From assembly GCA_030526935.1 (NCBI GenBank), contig JAUNBY010000130.1:1-8051 (forward strand): 8,051 bases of DNA. Direction: 5' to 3'. The translations under genes and the position numbers were made by a program. This DNA comes from Clostridia bacterium (GTDB lineage: Bacteria > Bacillota > Clostridia > Christensenellales > Aristaeellaceae). Positions 5,587-8,051 of this stretch are shown in pieces. The notes beneath the pieces were generated by a model. The model saw only the letters and a list, made by a program, of their open reading frames with translations. It made no database searches and had not been told where the DNA came from. Position 1 is the first letter of the stretch; every line of letters begins with the position of its first letter.

Positions 5587-8051
5587 ATGTCCAAGCAGCT
5601 TTACATCGATCCCAAGCAGATGCGCAAGCCCGGCGTCCTGAAGTTTAAGGATATACAGATCAATCAGTATCAGAAGGGCGTCAAGGACGAAATCGGCAAC
5701 TACACAAAGCAGCAGTTCACCGATATATATCGCGATATGCTCATGCTCCGCGAGTTCGAGACGATGATCAACCTCATCAAGAAGACCGGCGAATACAAGG
5801 GCATAGCCTACAACCATCCCGGCCCCGCCCATTTGTCGATGGGACAGGAAGCCGCCGCCGTCGGAACCGCTTTCCATCTGGACATAAACGACTTCATATT
5901 TGGCTCCCACCGCGCCCACTCCGACATACTCGCCAAGGGCCTCTCGGCCATCGAGAAGCTCTCCGACGACGAGCTTATGAACATAATGAAGAACTTCCTT
6001 GGCGGCCAGACGCTTCTGGTCGTCGAGAAGGAGAAGCACGAAAGCGTAAAAGAGCTGGCCATTGACTTTTTGCTCTACGGCGCGATGGCTGAGATATTCG
6101 CCCGCGAGACGGGCTTCAACCGCGGTCTCGGCGGCTCAATGCACACCTTCTTCACCCCCTTCGGCATCTATCCCAACAACGCCATCGTCGGCGGCAGCGG
6201 CACCATATCGATGGGCGCGGCGCTTTATAAGCGCGTAAACCGCAAGCCGGGCATCGTGGTCGCGAACATAGGCGACGGTTCCCTCGGGCGCGGCCCGGTT
6301 CTGGAGGCTCTCAACATGGCCGGAATGGGTCAGCTCACCCAGCTTTGGGACGAGGACATGCGCGGAGGACTGCCGGTTCTGTTCAACATCATCAACAACC
6401 AGTACGGCATGGGCGGCCAGACCACGGGCGAGACCATGGCTTACGACGTATTGGCCCGCATGGGCGTTGGCTTCAACCCCAACCAGATGCACGCCGAGCG
6501 CGTCGACGGCTTCAACCCCCTCGCGGTTATCGAGGCCATGGGCCGCAAGAAGGAACTACTTTTGAAGGGCGAAGGCCCGGTGCTCATGGACGTGTTGACC
6601 TACCGCTTCGCGGGACACAGCCCGTCCGACTCGTCTTCCTACCGCACCAAGGAAGAGATCGCCGAATGGGAGGAGTACGATCCCATCGTCGAGTACCGCA
6701 AACAGCTCATCGAGGCGGGCGTAGCCGACGCGTCCGAGATCGAAGCCATAGACGAGAAGGTCAATGAGCTTATACTCGCCAACTTCAAGCTCTCGATAGA
6801 CGACGGCATTTCCCCGAGAATGGATCTTGTGAAGAATCCCGACGAACTGGCCGACATGATGTTCACCAACGGCCACGTAGAAGCCTTCTCAGACGCCAAG
6901 CCCGACGTGCTCATGCCCATGGAGGAGAACCCGCGCGTTCAGGCCATCGCCAGGAAGGAGCGCTTCGGCCTCGATAAGGACGGCAAGCCCGTATCGAAGA
7001 ACAAGGTTTATCAGCTTCGCGACGGCCTGTTCGAGGCGATAATCGACAGGTTCTACAAAGATCCCACGCTCGTAAGCTACGGCGAGGACGTGCGCGACTG
7101 GGGCGGCGCTTTCGCGGTATATCGCGGACTTACCGAGGCGCTTCCGTATCACCGCCTTTTCAACTCGCCCATCAGCGAGTCGGCCATAGTCGGCTCCGCG
7201 GTAGGTTACGCCATGGCCGGAGGCCGCGCGCTTGTCGAGCTTATGTACTGCGACTTCTTAGGCTGCGCGGGCGACGAGGTGTTCAACCAGATGTCCAAGT
7301 GGCAGGCCATGTCCGCCGACATAATCAAGATGCCCGTGACGCTTCGCGTTTCCGTAGGTTCCAAGTACGGCGCGCAGCACTCTCAGGACTGGACGAGCCT
7401 GACCGCTCACATACCGGGACTCAAGGTCGCCTTCCCCGCGACTCCCTACGACGCTAAGGGTCTGATGGCAACCGCGCTGAGCGGAACCGACCCCGTGGTG
7501 TTCTTCGAGAGCCAGCGCATTTACGACGTGGGCGAATTGTTCCACGAGGGCGGCGTACCCGCCGAATACTACGAGATACCCTTTGGCAAGGCCGACGTAA
7601 AGCGCCCGGGCAAGGACATAACCATACTCACCTTCGGCGCGGTTCTCTACAGAGCCATAAAGGCCGCGGACGAACTTAAGGCCAAGTACGGCGTCGAGGC
7701 CGAGATAATCGACGCGCGCACAATGGTTCCGTTCGACTACGACACGCTCATCGAGTCCGTCAAGAAGACCGGCCGCCTCGTGATAGTCACCGACGCCTGC
7801 GAGCGCAACTCCTTCGCGAGCGAGGTCGCCCGCCAGATAACCGAAATGGCCTTCGACGAGCTGGACGCCCCGCCGGTCGTCGTGGCGTCGAAGAACTGGA
7901 TCACCCCCGCCCACGAGCTGGAAGACGACTTCTTCCCGCAGCCTGGCTGGATACTCGACGCCATCGACGCCAAGATACTCCCCCTCAAGGGTCACGTGCG
8001 CGTGACCAATCAGACGCTCAACCAGAAGCTCATCAACGAGCGCAAGGGCGT
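5587..8051 (+). CDS. Fused alpha-beta E1 component of a 2-oxoacid (or acetoin) dehydrogenase, thiamine-diphosphate dependent; 3' end cut by the window
   Basis: One uninterrupted frame of 821 codons joins the E1 alpha and beta subunits, which are separate genes in most bacteria. It performs the first, irreversible step: decarboxylation of a 2-oxoacid (or cleavage of acetoin) and reductive acylation of the E2 lipoyl group. The alpha-like half (about 1-430) has GPAHLSMGQEAAAVG (His82), SHRAH (108-111), the thiamine-diphosphate/Mg motif GDG (229-231) closed by Asn270-Asn271, and a GHSPSDSSSYRTKEEI loop. The beta-like half (about 472 to the end) has YGEDV, the cofactor-activating Glu531 in SPISES, QHSQDW (His598), and the C-terminal EIIDARTMVPFD and ERNSF segments. 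The GDG-to-NN interval is 38 residues instead of the usual 26 or so. AAGGAGAG (5573-5580) lies 6 bases before ATG. No stop occurs before 8051, but the ending resembles the family's C-terminus, so few codons are probably missing. Substrate is undetermined. Confidence 0.93.
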   Translation, partial: MSKQLYIDPKQMRKPGVLKFKDIQINQYQKGVKDEIGNYTKQQFTDIYRDMLMLREFETMINLIKKTGEYKGIAYNHPGPAHLSMGQEAAAVGTAFHLDINDFIFGSHRAHSDILAKGLSAIEKLSDDELMNIMKNFLGGQTLLVVEKEKHESVKELAIDFLLYGAMAEIFARETGFNRGLGGSMHTFFTPFGIYPNNAIVGGSGTISMGAALYKRVNRKPGIVVANIGDGSLGRGPVLEALNMAGMGQLTQLWDEDMRGGLPVLFNIINNQYGMGGQTTGETMAYDVLARMGVGFNPNQMHAERVDGFNPLAVIEAMGRKKELLLKGEGPVLMDVLTYRFAGHSPSDSSSYRTKEEIAEWEEYDPIVEYRKQLIEAGVADASEIEAIDEKVNELILANFKLSIDDGISPRMDLVKNPDELADMMFTNGHVEAFSDAKPDVLMPMEENPRVQAIARKERFGLDKDGKPVSKNKVYQLRDGLFEAIIDRFYKDPTLVSYGEDVRDWGGAFAVYRGLTEALPYHRLFNSPISESAIVGSAVGYAMAGGRALVELMYCDFLGCAGDEVFNQMSKWQAMSADIIKMPVTLRVSVGSKYGAQHSQDWTSLTAHIPGLKVAFPATPYDAKGLMATALSGTDPVVFFESQRIYDVGELFHEGGVPAEYYEIPFGKADVKRPGKDITILTFGAVLYRAIKAADELKAKYGVEAEIIDARTMVPFDYDTLIESVKKTGRLVIVTDACERNSFASEVARQITEMAFDELDAPPVVVASKNWITPAHELEDDFFPQPGWILDAIDAKILPLKGHVRVTNQTLNQKLINERKG

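Noticed and set aside
76..8051. Functional coupling of the exported flavoprotein with the dehydrogenase operon as one new system
   Set aside because: The flavoprotein has its own promoter and a strong terminator, and an apparently acquired module separates it from the operon. Redox linkage is possible, but nothing in the sequence supports a shared system.

Overview
The window looks like chromosomal DNA of a GC-rich, anaerobic, Gram-positive-type bacterium, most likely a gut or gut-like Clostridia member, with Coriobacteriia as an alternative. I infer this from the strong AGGAGG-type ribosome sites, the consensus sigma-A promoters, an exported Tat-dependent FAD_binding_2 flavoprotein with no attached haem or FMN domain, and an alpha-beta fused 2-oxoacid dehydrogenase E1. 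No marker gene fixes the taxonomy. The coding style is distinctive: ATA is the main isoleucine codon in the E3 gene (20 of 30) despite the high GC content.

The layout has three blocks. (1) Positions 1-1912, plus strand: a complete transcription unit with an extended -10 promoter, a Tat-exported flavoprotein of 591 residues and a strong intrinsic terminator. The fold is that of fumarate reductase and ketosteroid dehydrogenase flavoproteins, but the residues expected for fumarate chemistry are replaced, and the active-site signature looks closer to ketosteroid dehydrogenases. (2) Positions 1978-2664, minus strand: a two-gene toxin-antitoxin-like module. A 142-residue antitoxin candidate (Phd/YefM-like N-terminus, HicB-like C-terminus) overlaps by 22 bases a 71-residue HicA-like toxin candidate that starts with TTG. 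A perfect consensus promoter with an imperfect inverted repeat over it drives the pair. Base composition and codon choice differ from the neighbours, suggesting acquisition. (3) Positions 2759-8051, plus strand: a 2-oxoacid (pyruvate, acetoin or branched-chain) dehydrogenase operon in the order E2, E3, E1, with its own promoter, gaps of 12 and 18 bases, and an E1 whose alpha and beta subunits are one polypeptide running off the window end.

The block-3 genes encode the full catalytic set of one complex: E1 decarboxylates a 2-oxoacid (or cleaves acetoin) with thiamine diphosphate, E2 carries the acyl group on its lipoyl lysine to CoA, and E3 reoxidises the lipoyl group to make NADH. The flavoprotein in block 1 has a separate promoter and terminator and could be an extracytoplasmic electron sink, but no sequence evidence couples it to the dehydrogenase complex. 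The longest stretch without a gene is the 232-base divergent control region 2601-2832. I see no RNA genes, insertion sequences, CRISPR arrays or attachment sites.
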